From Butyriboletus loyo (Eukaryota > Basidiomycota > Agaricomycetes > Boletales > Boletaceae), in assembly GCA_038093515.1 (NCBI GenBank), contig JBBPSI010000393.1:1-16183 (forward strand): a stretch of DNA of 16,183 nucleotides, given 5' to 3'. A program made the translations under genes and the position numbers. Below, piece by piece: positions 8,325 to 16,055 of the stretch. The notes under the pieces were generated by a model. The model was not told where the DNA came from, ran no database searches, and worked only from the letters and a program-made list of their open reading frames with translations. Each line of letters opens with the position of its first letter. Position 1 is the stretch's first letter.

Positions 8325-8754
8325 TGTTACAGTAGTGGACTACCTTTTTTCTCCATTACCATTTGGACTACTGTTTTCACCTAGGCTTCACCTACTTTTC
8401 TTTGAATGCTGCGAGCGTTCAGCTTAGTCATCACTTCTCACACACGGACACTGTTTCTCTCATACTTAAGAAGCTTCTAGAGTATTCCTTCCACATTTGT
8501 CTTTTTGCTCTCATGACCCGATTAGGGACATGGTCTGTGCTGTGCGCAGACCTCTGTAGTATATAAACCCAGTCTTTACAACATTGTAACTTATCTAGTT
8601 CTACGCAGTCACCTGCTAGCAATTAGTTCTCTTCCAGACTCTTAGTGTGCGCACTAAGACATAGTCTGAGACCCAGCTCAGAATTGTCTCCAGAGTCCTG
8701 CGGCTACTCCAGAGTGCCGCCTCAGAGTTCTCGTTGTTAGCGCCCAGCATAACA
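8325..8754 (+). repeat. 3' LTR of element A (430 bp)
   Basis: It starts TGTTAC and ends ATAACA and matches 7-431. It has a 5-bp extra segment near 8538, the heat-shock-like array at 8470-8487, ATCTAGTTCT at 8593-8602 and the CTTAGTG...CACTAAG hairpin near 8640. Relative to the 5' LTR some CpGs are kept here and lost there and the reverse, so both copies have decayed independently after insertion. Confidence 0.95.
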
Positions 8755-9110
8755 GTTTCCTCTCTACTTCTCTTTGGGATTGATCATATTGCACCCTTCT
8801 TTGCTTTTGATTGGATTGAGTTCTTCCTATAGCAGGGTTCTTCACTCTCAGTCCTGTCTAGCATCATTCACTGCTGTCCACCAGGGCAAATGTGTCAACG
8901 AGTTGACCTCCTTCTTGCATAAATATAGAGGCAGGGACACAAATTGATTGTGCATTCATTTGGGTTTGATATAATTACAGGGGTGATGGTATGAAGAGGC
9001 AAAGACATCAAAACTTCCCTCTTGTGTAAAAGTCCTTGGGCCACTCTTTGGCCATGACCGTCACAACAGTCTCCTTTTCTTCTTCTGCAAAGCTTTTTCT
9101 CAAAGCAAGC
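8755..9110 (-). pseudogene. Protease fragment of gypsy element C
   Basis: Read on the minus strand it parallels element A at about 2240-2440: REVLMSLPLHTITPV matches REVLTSSPLHVIAPV, and TFALVDS precedes the decayed active site, in which the Gly codon of DSG reads AGT (Ser). It stops abruptly at the outer edge of the element A 3' LTR, so the rest of pol is missing from this window. If A inserted into C, the remainder could lie beyond the left end, but no matching target duplication supports that. Confidence 0.65.
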
Positions 9111-10310
9111 TCTGAGTACTTGCAAGATGTTGTCTTGCTGGGTGCCTCATCCCTTTAGCTCAAACAGATAGTCAATGAGGGGGGAGGGCATTGGTGTGGG
9201 TGAGGGAATGATTGCAGCACAGGTGCACTAAGGGTTGCGAGGAGGGAAAGGAGGGGAACCTTGGGAGGACTGACTATTTCTTGGGGGGCATGGGTGGTTG
9301 GTAGGGCAACAGCCTACTTGGTGGCACACAAAGCATTTGCTCTGCTTCATGTGTTTGGCTTGCTGGACCAGGGTAAGCCCCACTGTGTCCACATCCATGG
9401 CATTGGAATCTCTTTTGATGGGGGATGCTTTGGGGGATAAGGCAAAGGTGGGAATGTACCTCTTCTCTACTCTTAGATCATCTATTCTCCTGTGCTGAGC
9501 ATGGAAGGCAGCAGTTTTCTTTGCCCATTAATGGACTGTAGTTGGGATGTGTTCACATGAGAGGACAGCCTCAGAGAGGTGAGGTTGAGTCCCTTGATAA
9601 ACCACTTGATGAGGGCTTTTTCATTGATGATTTCTGATTTGGAGGCAAGGAGTTGGAATTCTGAGATGTAAATCTCATAACCATCCTTGTGGTCCTTTAG
9701 GTCTTGCTTTAGATTGCCCAGCTCAATTCAGGCTTTCTCTCCTTTGTCAAATGGATGGAAGACTCTTCCAAAGTCCTCACTAACTGCCACAAAGGTTTGC
9801 TGCTCAGCAGTGGGATTTCCATGAAGCTTTAGCCATCCTTCTGAGAAGGTCTTTCCCTTTCCCTCACTCATTTTATTGTGCAATGTCATGATTTTCATGT
9901 GATTGTTGGGGAAGGTAGAAGGGTTCATAGCATAATAACCTTGCATGGCAAGAAGCCATTGGGTAGCATCTTAATTTTGGCCAGTAAAGTCTGCAGGAAC
10001 ACTGGCTTTAATCTCTGGGACCATAGGATCATCATCATCTGGGAGGGGAGGAGAGTGCTATGGAGGTGATGGAGGGGGAGAGATACAGGGATGTTGTTGA
10101 GGTAGTTGCTGTTGTATTGATTGTATTGATCTGGTTCTGATCCATGCCCTTCACCCTGGTCTTCAGGTGGGTTGTCAAACAGAGGTTCCTCCTGGATCAG
10201 CAGATCAGTAGGTGGGGTGGGATCAACATCAATGGGTTCTGGTTCAAGGGAAGGGACACAGAAGGATCGACCAATGTGTTGTGAGGTGGTAATAGTGGGC
10301 AAATGAGGAA
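9100..10310 (-). pseudogene. gag: gag of gypsy element C, heavily CpG-depleted
   Basis: The minus strand encodes a gag clearly related to that of element A: GRSFCVPSLEPEPIDVD, then NKMSEGKGKTFSEGWLKL (near 9840-9880), RVFHPFDKGE (near 9735-9765) and a nucleocapsid knuckle KCFVCHQVGCCPTNHP (about 9292-9340) with the same CX2CX4CX4H order. The frame shifts near 9570-9590 and stops occur. There is no insertion at the site where element A has its 449-bp solo LTR, which makes this copy the empty-site reference. There is almost no CpG in it. Confidence 0.85.
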
Positions 10311-10329
10311 AAAAACATAGTAAATTGTA

Positions 10330-10542
10330 AGAGTGAGAGCGAGGGAGGGGGGTAGCATTTCAGACTTGTTGGAATTCTTGTTCAGCTGGGGTAAAGGTCC
10401 TTTCTGCTTCATCAATTTCCCTGATTTCTTTTGCTGTTAAGATGACCTGTTTGTTATTGGAAAGAGGATGTCCAGAGGTAGTAGGTTTGGCTGGGTGGGT
10501 AGGATGTTTGCATCATGCAGGAGTCTAAACTGAAGTCTATGT
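10330..10542 (-). pseudogene. Unassigned coding-like tail between elements D and C
   Basis: After the D chromodomain region the minus strand can be read as TAKEIREIDEAERTFTPAEQ (about 10380-10445), then TGA, then sequence resembling the leader of the C gag. It has no counterpart after the element A chromodomain, so D was probably a different family, or this is a junction between two elements. No LTR separates D from C. Confidence 0.4.
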
Positions 10543-11231
10543 CACGAGACAGTCCCAAATCTTGTAACATCAGTAGTTTGCTGAGAAGGGGGGAAATCAT
10601 AGGTGTGGTTCTTCTTATAATCTTTCAACAACTATTTGGTGTTGTTGAGGTTCTTTTCAGGTTCCCATGAGTTGTCAGCTATGGGATAACCACTCCATTT
10701 GATCAGGAACCATCAGCAATTGGGAGGTCCTTTGTGTCACAAAATGGCTTCTACTTCAAATTCCTTTTCTCCACCAATAAAGTCAGGGGGTGGTTTGGGG
10801 AAGTTTGGGCTGTGGATCTTGTTTTCGCAATAGGGCAATAAGAGGAAAGCATGGAATATGTCATGAATCTTCCATATTTTTGGGAGTCAGAGTTTGTATG
10901 TGATAGGGGATAGGGTGTCAATGATAATGAAGGGTCCTTCTCTTTTTGGGGTAAACTTTGGGTTTTCAAGTTGTTGATAGAGGTTTTGTGCCTCTAGCCA
11001 GACATTATTGCCTTTCAAGAAGGGGGAGAAGGAACATGTGTTTCAAGATTTCATTGTTTGTTGGGCAAGGGCATGAGCTGTGAGTGCTTTATTTTGTGCT
11101 GCTGTGAGTTGTTTCAAACATTCTTTGACAGCTGCAAGGTTCATTTCAGAGATGATGGTGGGAAAAGGACAGGGTTCATATCCCATCATCAGAAAGAATG
11201 GAGACTTCCCTATGACAGAGTGGGGGCAGTG
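10543..11231 (-). pseudogene. pol: Integrase C-terminus and chromodomain of gypsy element D
   Basis: On the minus strand, SPFFLMMGYEPCPFPT matches the element A segment TPFSLMVGYELRSYPP. It is followed by [30 protein letters not shown] and a chromodomain with EFEVEAIL and FLIKWSGYPIADNSWEPE (about 10655-10770). Stops interrupt it: four are TGA, including one at the conserved Arg of YKLRLP, and one is TAG. It starts within the integrase core, so the N-terminal part of pol is deleted and replaced by an LTR fragment (11229-11406). CpG is almost absent. Confidence 0.85.
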
Positions 11232-11406
11232 ATTATGTTGTCAAATAGCATACATAGAGCTATTTGTAATGTGACAAGCATGACTAAGTCTAGACTATGA
11301 TATCATAGTGATGTCATATAGTTCTAGACCATGATGTCATAAAGACCAGTCTGGAAACATAGTGGCTGTAAGTGAAATACAGAAGTAGAACACTACCATT
11401 TCAACA
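11229..11406 (-). repeat. LTR fragment of the second (TGTTGAAA) family
   Basis: On the minus strand it starts TGTTGAAATGGTAGTG and matches the first about 180 bases of the solo LTR at 1630-2078 (shared CTGTATTTCACTTACAGCC), then breaks directly into integrase D. This is a deletion joint between the start of an LTR and pol. Confidence 0.75.
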
Positions 11407-11411
11407 GGTAG

Positions 11412-11839
11412 TGTTATTCTTGGAGCACTAATGACTAGCTTCAGGTGGCACTCTTGAGTGGCCACAAGACTCTTTCAGAAGTGAAGTCTCAGACTATGCC
11501 TCAGTGCTCACACTAAGAGACTGGAGGTAAAACTAGCTGCTAGCAAGTATACATGGGTTGTACTAGTACAAGATGCTTGGTATTTATAATGCTAGAGCCC
11601 ATGGCACAGACCATGTCTACAATGGGCCATAGGAATCATAATGAGTCAGATCAAGTTGTTATGCATCAAACATTGGAAAGTGGATACAACTCTAGAATGG
11701 TCTAGAGTGAAATGGAAATAGCATCCAAATAGGAAAGTGATGACTAAGCGAAGCAAAGTTATTAGTACAAGAAGGAAAAGTGTAGCCAATGGGCACACCG
11801 TAGTCCAATAGGGGGCAGATAGAAAGAAAACTTGTAACA
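11412..11839 (-). repeat. 3' LTR of gypsy element B (428 bp)
   Basis: On the minus strand it starts TGTTACAAGTTTTC and ends AATAACA. It shares with the element A LTRs the TTAGTCATCACTT block, the CTCTTAGTGTGAGCACT hairpin region and the final GAGTGCCACCTGA-like part, so the families are sisters. It follows the B polypurine tract and ORF3. The flanks (GGTAG at 11407-11411, CATCC at 12534-12538) give no target duplication. Confidence 0.85.
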
Positions 11840-11852
11840 TTGCCCCCATCTT
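11840..11852 (-). other. Polypurine tract of element B
   Basis: On the minus strand AAGATGGGGGCAA lies directly before TGTTAC of the B LTR, equivalent to 8311-8324 in element A. Confidence 0.7.
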
Positions 11853-11887
11853 ACCATGGAGACTCCAACTCCACCATCTCAAAAGCC

Positions 11888-12378
11888 TCATTGCTGAGAA
11901 GCCCCCTCATTGACATTGTAGTCATAAGCATCATTGGGATTGAGATCCATCCAGAGATCATCCCAAAAACTGCAAATGGCAATGACATGCCTGACCCCTC
12001 CACAGCACCCACAGGTCAATTCTGGACAAAATTCCTGAATATGGCCTGGGGTGACACTTCTGCAGAATGGGCAGGTGTAGTTGGGACAGTCACAACAGAG
12101 GTGTCCAGCTTTCCACATGTGGAACAGAGTTGGGATCTGACAAGGTAAGGTTGAGAAGGGCCAGGGCTGGGATCAGGGGATTATTCATCAAGGATGATGG
12201 GGGCAAAGCAGGTATCATGGGTGGCAAGGTAGGATGGTGGGGGTTGGATGGATTAGCAGGGGTGTCAATGTGGGGACAGAGTTGGATTGTGGGGGTTCCC
12301 CTCCTGGTAGATAGCTGAAGGGTGACTGAGTGAACTGCCCAGGCAGCAATCTCCCTTTCTGTGGCAGTGAGAGTGACC
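11888..12378 (-). pseudogene. ORF3 C-terminal part of element B, zinc knuckles
   Basis: The minus strand matches the last part of element A ORF3. A Pro-rich segment with VTLTATEREIAAWAVHSVT parallels VTLTAAGRRI and the residues after the A solo LTR. The knuckles follow: AGHLCCDCPNYTCPFC, then PGHIQEFC, then CGCCGGVRHVIAIC, and the shared end FWDDLW...VNEGAS before TGA. A 1-base shift breaks knuckle 1. The order CX2CX4HX4C, CX2CX6HX4C, CX2CX4HX4C is the same as in A. There is no LTR at the A insertion site. The upstream part is cut off by an LTR fragment. Confidence 0.75.
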
Positions 12379-12533
12379 TAATACTCTAGAAGATTCTGGA
12401 GTATGAAGGAGATGGCATCCAAAAGTGAAAATGATGACTAAGCAAAGCGAAATTATTAGTACATGAAAGAAAAGTGTAGCCCTTGGGCATACAGTAGTCC
12501 AATAGGGGCTTGATGGAGAGAAAACTTGTAACA
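12379..12533 (-). repeat. Partial LTR of the element B family
   Basis: On the minus strand it begins TGTTACAAGTTTTC and matches the first about 155 bases of 11412-11839, ending at CTAGAGTATTA, where it joins ORF3 of B. The divergence from the B 3' LTR looks too high (roughly one base in six by eye) for the two to be a simple LTR pair of one insertion. The heat-shock-like GAA-TTC-GAG array is kept. Confidence 0.75.
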
Positions 12534-12812
12534 CATCCTACTGTTAATATCTCATGTGTCAAACCTTATTGGGAAATCCTTGTCAGGTAACCTGTTATCC
12601 ATCCTGACCCTGTCACTGTCATGGATGAAGGACATGTGGAGTTTGAAGTTAACTTTATTGTCTCTTCACAGATGAAGCACAAGGAGTTGGAGCACCTTGT
12701 ATACTGGAGAGGGTACAATGAAACAGATAGGACTTGGGAACCAGTTTCTGATCTGGGTAATTTGCAGAACATAATTGCAGATTATTGCCATGCCTTCCCT
12801 TCTGCCCCTTGA
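12534..12812 (+). pseudogene. pol: Integrase C-terminus and chromodomain of gypsy element E
   Basis: Plus-strand sequence starting right at the edge of the partial LTR reads HPTVNISCVKPYWEIL, the normal HPVFHVSLLKPY-type joint before chromodomains, then a TAA at 12588. A chromodomain follows with EFEVNFIVSS and HLVYWRGYNETDRTWEPVSD (about 12642-12760), and the ORF stops at TGA 12810-12812. Sequence and orientation differ from A and D, so it is a third gypsy lineage. The rest of this element is absent. Confidence 0.8.
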
Positions 12813-13122
12813 CCTCTTCAAGACCTTACTTTATTTGAATTCTCTTCTCTATTTAAGGAATGCAGTCCAGAACATGGTACCTCTTATCATGGGACTTGCC
12901 TGGAATATGAGTCCTAAGGGGGGTTAGTATTATAATACTATATTATATTCATGCTTTGGACTTATCCTTTCACCTTTCAAAGTCATGTGACCCTATGCAT
13001 GTGATTATGAGAGAGTACACATGACTGAGTCTTTCTGTGCAGATTACTCCAGTGGTCATAACAAAATTGTAGGTACTCACATGTCTTTCATTGGTTTTAC
13101 TACTAGATAATCCAACTAGATG
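12813..13122 (+). other. 3' untranslated end of element E and unassigned AT-rich spacer
   Basis: A purine-rich tract AAGGGGGG (12916-12923) is followed by a perfect 16-bp palindrome TAGTATTATAATACTA (12925-12940), which may be the polypurine tract and start of a lost LTR. From 12941 to 13122 I see only AT-rich, CpG-free sequence; its end (about 13085-13122) could be an out-of-frame part of the transposase that follows. Confidence 0.35.
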
Positions 13123-13466
13123 CCATTCACCAATCCTTACCCTGGCCCCCGCAGTGTCCTTGTGATGGATAAATGCCACATCCACCATGGTGACAAAGGT
13201 TACTGTTTAGTTGAAGGAGAAAATTGTAAGTCACCACTGTTCCAAATACACATTATCATGCTTACTCTTTTCTAGTTTGCAAACTTATTCATCTTCCCAT
13301 ATATTCATCAGATTATAATTTGATTGAACAAGCATTTTCCACCATTGAAGCTTGTCTCTGCCATCACTTCCATGACTCACCTTTGATGTCCATCATTCAC
13401 ACATGTCAGAGCAATACACCAGAGAAAGCTGAGGGGTACTTTAGAGCATCTGGGTACATTATTTGA
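13123..13466 (+). pseudogene. Tc1/mariner-type DDE transposase C-terminal remnant with intron
   Basis: The frame reads PFTNPYPGPRSVLVMDKCHI, HHGDKGYCLVEGEN, then a 50-nt intron (13226-13275, GTAAGT...TCTAG) and CKLIHLPIYSSDYNLIEQAF, ending AEGYFRASGYII at TGA 13464-13466. The known family pattern is VLVMDNAxIHH (second catalytic Asp) and LPPYSPDxNPIExxF (third acidic residue), both recognisable here. The intron joins in frame (T + TT gives Phe). The N-terminal part with the DNA-binding domain and the first Asp is missing, and no inverted repeats were seen. CpG is almost absent, as in its neighbours. Confidence 0.8.
13226..13275 (+). other. Intron inside the transposase remnant
   Basis: GTAAGT donor and TCTAG acceptor, 50 nt. 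Splicing restores the frame between VEGEN and CKLIHLP. The size is like that of the host introns at 14865-14918 and 15420-15466. Confidence 0.7.
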
Positions 13467-13980
13467 TTGGTAGCTGCCCATCATTTGTTGTTCCAACCTT
13501 TGCATACTATCAGAACTGTTGACTGTGACATGTTGTGTGATTTGGTGGCCTGTCTGAGTGAGAAACTACTGCACCTGAATAAGAGCAGACTACATAGTGT
13601 GTCCTCTCCAGTGCACAATGCCATACTAGACATGTTGGGTGTTAATCCAATGGTGGGTTTCTGGGCAAGCAATGGTCCAGTTTCATTCAGTGATATGATC
13701 TGACTAGTAAGAATGAGTACAATGTATGTACCTACTAATCAGCTGGCTCCTCATCCTTGTCAACAACAAACCCAGCTGGTATAGAAAGCCATTGCTTCTG
13801 TGTATTGCAGAAGTACAAGAGATTATAATCATGGTGCACTGGAAAACCAAAGTCATCACCATTCTTTCACATGGGAGAGCTGTGAAAATGAGAGCCACCT
13901 CCATTGTGATACTGCTTACTGTATGTTACTTGTTTTTTTGGCAGCTGGCTGGTGTTATGCTAGGAGCACTAATTGTTACA
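13467..13980 (+). pseudogene. Unrecognised decayed reading frame of about 170 codons
   Basis: In the same frame as the transposase exon 2, directly after its TGA, the frame stays open through LVAAHHLLFQPLHTIRTVD, LDMLGVNPMVGFWASNGPVS, YVPTNQLAPHP and HHHSFTWESCENESHLHCD, with only a TGA (13701-13703) and a TAG (about 13782). Codon-like structure over 500 bases suggests former protein coding. I recognise no domain. It could be a captured host gene piece, an extension of the transposase ORF, or another element. The 3' end runs into the tandem repeat at 13974. Confidence 0.4.
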
Positions 13981-14083
13981 GTTTACCCCACCACTTGTTT
14001 TCCCACACTCATGCATTCCCGCTGCCCCTGCTGTCCTGCAATGTCGCCCATCGCCCACTCCCCAGTCACTAGTGGATGCAATC
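13974..14083. repeat. Tandem repeat copy 1 (CpG-depleted)
   Basis: It begins TGTTACAGTTTACC and parallels copy 2 (14084-14207) over its length, lacking an 11-base segment. Most differences are CpG in copy 2 against TpG or CpA here: about 3 CpGs remain compared with about 18 in copy 2. Confidence 0.8.
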
Positions 14084-14207
14084 TGTTACAGTTTTACCCC
14101 TAAACGTACCCCGCCACTCGTTTTCCCACGCTTACGCGTCCCCGCCGCCCCCGCCGTCTCGCGATGCCGCCCATCGCCCGCTCCTTCGTCGCCTAGTGGA
14201 CGTTATC
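14084..14207. repeat. Tandem repeat copy 2 (CpG-rich, gene side)
   Basis: It begins TGTTACAGTTTTACCCC, is GC-rich with about 18 CpGs, and ends near GTGGACGTTATCC just before MDN1 homology starts. The TGTTAC start resembles the element A and B LTR starts, but the remainder does not. Its origin is unknown. Confidence 0.75.
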
Positions 14208-14864
14208 CACTTCCCCGGTTGCCCCTGCGTGATTTCGTCTGATGATGGCGCATCGACTACGAGCTCCTGAAACTTGTGCGCCCCGTAGAACATTGGGCTC
14301 GGAAAGCTTCCGCTTGTCGATGGGACTACTGAACGTGTCGCGAAGATAGCAAAGCGCTCCGAGGCCCTGACCCTGCCTCTGTTGGGAACATCTATGCTCG
14401 CACAGTTGCCAATCCATGTACCAGGAGCTAGAGACTCGGCAAGGGGTTTGACAAGTCCCAGCACCTCCATACTTGCGCGATCAATATCCTTGAAGACTAG
14501 CCATTTCCCTTCTCTCATGGCACGAACAAGCACACCGTCCTTCCATTCGAATGTTCCAAGTTGCGTCGGGGAGGAAACATAGGATCCGAGCAGTGAGCGA
14601 GGGTCAAGTGATGTGTCGGCAAGATGAACAGTGACAATCTGGTCGTTTGCGTCGGGGTATACCACGGAGGCAAGCTGCGAGAGGAAAAGTGACTTTCCAG
14701 ACGAAGGGGGGGAAGTAATGAGAGTGGGTAATCGGAGGGAGGTAAGAATTGCAAGCTGTTGCAATGCTTTGATCGCTGAATGCGTTGTGACGACCTCTAC
14801 AGAGGGAGGAGGGGAGGGGGAAGATTTGAGCATAAGTATGCCATGAATATTGGTAATCCATGGG

Positions 14865-14918
14865 CTGGAAAAGAGGTTTTAGCACGAGGTGGGAATATCT
14901 GGAGACAGAAAGGCTTAC
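14865..14918 (-). other. MDN1 intron 2 (54 nt)
   Basis: On the minus strand the donor is GTAAGC after TTATC and the acceptor is TTTTCCAG before CCCATGG. TC + C makes Ser, giving GDLS-PWITNIHG, the expected junction. Confidence 0.8.
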
Positions 14919-15419
14919 GATAAATCACCATCGGTTAAGGGTTGAATTCCGTCGCCCTCAAACGAATAAAAGTCGGAGCCGGCAGCGATAGAATTGCGAC
15001 CTTGATGAATTCGCTTAAGTTCAAGCACGGGCATTAACCATCCATCGATGGTAGTTCGACTTCCGTCGATATTTTGTCCATACGAGAGTGGACACTCAAC
15101 CACACCGAGCTCACCAAGAACTCGAGTCTCTAATTGGGCGCGTTTCACTTCGGCCATGCCCGTGTGTAACGAAAAACACCTGATTGCCAAGTACTTAACT
15201 GCAGAGTCGGGGTGAGGTGTAGTGAAGAGAGTTGATAAATGTGATATGGGCCATAGGAGGTCACTGGGAAGTAGGCGGTTGGCCCGAAGCAAGCGATAGT
15301 AAGCAAGAAGCAGGTGATGTAGACGTGTTGCATCCAACATGGCAATCGATGGACTCTCTTCGACAAAACTCAACGGACCTTGCGAGAAACACGGCTGACG
15401 CAGGAATGCAGACAAAATT

Positions 15420-15466
15420 CTATCCGACAATTCAGAACCCGAAAGAAAAAACCAAAGACAACTCAC
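15420..15466 (-). other. MDN1 intron 1 (47 nt)
   Basis: On the minus strand the donor is GTGAGT after TTTTTCC and the acceptor is GGATAG before AATTTTG. CC + A makes Pro, joining HEELFP to ILSAFLRQP. A CTGA-type branch site lies near 15440. Other acceptors nearby break the frame. Confidence 0.75.
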
Positions 15467-15774
15467 GGAAAAAGTTCCTCGTGGTTTTCTATCAACATGC
15501 AGAAAGCAGCGAATCTATCTTCGAGGTCCTCTTGGTCATGCAGCCATCTTGCGCATAGGTCGACCAACAAGGGTCGAAAGAGATCCGATATTGGCACAGT
15601 GAGAGAGGGAGCCGCTAGTAGTCGCGATAACGTTGAAAGTAGAGCTTTGGGTGATGATGCACGTATTATCTGACTCGAATGAATGGAGTCTGAAGGCAAG
15701 AGGGCGAGCAATGCACGCGTCTGTTTTGAGAGATTGATCGCAAGAGGATCGATAAGTGCATTATGAAGCGACAT

Positions 15775-16055
15775 GATGAGCCGTCAAAAATGGCTACGTT
15801 GAGAAGAGTGTGCACGGCTTAGCAAGCGACCTCGAGCTCGTCGTCCCTGACGACGTCCAGACAGAAAAATCGTTCGCGATGCGTTGGACTTCGCTTCGTG
15901 CACGTGACTCTAAGAAAATCTTAATCAAGTCAGATACTACTCTTTCCTCTTATGGGTTATCAATATTTATGGGTCACCCTTGTAGCCTTCCGAGTAACTT
16001 GACTCAAGCCAACACGGTCGCCCAGCCTCACCATCCTCTTCTCTTTCGCACATAA
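15775..16055. promoter_or_regulatory. Divergent intergenic region between MDN1 and RNA1
   Basis: 281 bp separate the two start codons on opposite strands, so both promoters must lie here. The region keeps its CpGs. I see no clear TATA box or named binding site. Shared control of a ribosome-assembly gene and a nuclear-transport gene is only suggested by the arrangement. Confidence 0.6.

Larger units (their letters stand above)
7..8754 (+). mobile_element. Element A: near-complete chromodomain Ty3/gypsy LTR retrotransposon, decayed and carrying nested insertions
   Basis: Two direct LTRs (7-431 and 8325-8754) bracket gag, protease, reverse transcriptase, RNase H, integrase with chromodomain, a third ORF and a polypurine tract, in that order. 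The RT-before-integrase order and the chromodomain place it among the Ty3/gypsy chromoviruses. Without its three later insertions the element is about 7.1 kb. The bases outside the LTRs (TTAAT at 2-6, GTTTC at 8755-8759) do not match, so no target-site duplication is visible. The reading frames are broken mainly by TGA codons, a few indels and the insertions, so it cannot be autonomous as it stands. The order and motifs are seen directly; the lineage follows from known family architecture. Confidence 0.95.
14132..15774 (-). pseudogene. MDN1: MDN1/REA1 (midasin) 5' fragment, truncated in or after AAA1
   Basis: Midasin is the giant dynein-like AAA ATPase that strips assembly factors from pre-60S ribosomes in the nucleolus and nucleoplasm. 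Three exons are visible: 15774-15467, 15419-14919 and from 14864 down, joined by introns of 47 and 54 nt that keep frame exactly. The start MSLHNALIDPL has A at -3. Residues 1 to about 270 form the N-terminal domain; PWITNIHGILMLKSS leads into AAA1, with a Walker A-like SPPSSGKS (residues about 321-328, Ser replacing the first Gly) and a Walker B-like WLVFKDIDRAS (about 391-401). Midasin AAA1 is known to be degenerate. FAIFATRS and YGAHKFQELVV follow. Homology ends at DEITQ (codon 14225-14227, residue about 483); the ORF then runs 30 residues through repeat sequence to a stop. Full-length midasin is roughly ten times longer, so this copy is truncated or interrupted by the repeat pile. Confidence 0.88.

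Noticed and set aside
2..8759. Target-site duplication of element A
   Set aside because: TTAAT before the 5' LTR and GTTTC after the 3' LTR do not match, so none is claimed.
11412..12533. Elements B 3' LTR and partial LTR as the two LTRs of one insertion
   Set aside because: The two differ too much by eye and the flanking five bases do not match, so two events are more likely.
13974..14207. CRISPR-like or LTR-pair reading of the tandem repeat
   Set aside because: Only two directly adjacent copies without spacers and no TG...CA ends; the locus is eukaryotic.
14631..14846. Plus-strand open frame over the AAA1 region
   Set aside because: Antisense to the Walker A exon; no family resemblance.
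15232..15673. Plus-strand open frames opposite MDN1
   Set aside because: They are antisense shadows of well-supported MDN1 exons and include its intron.
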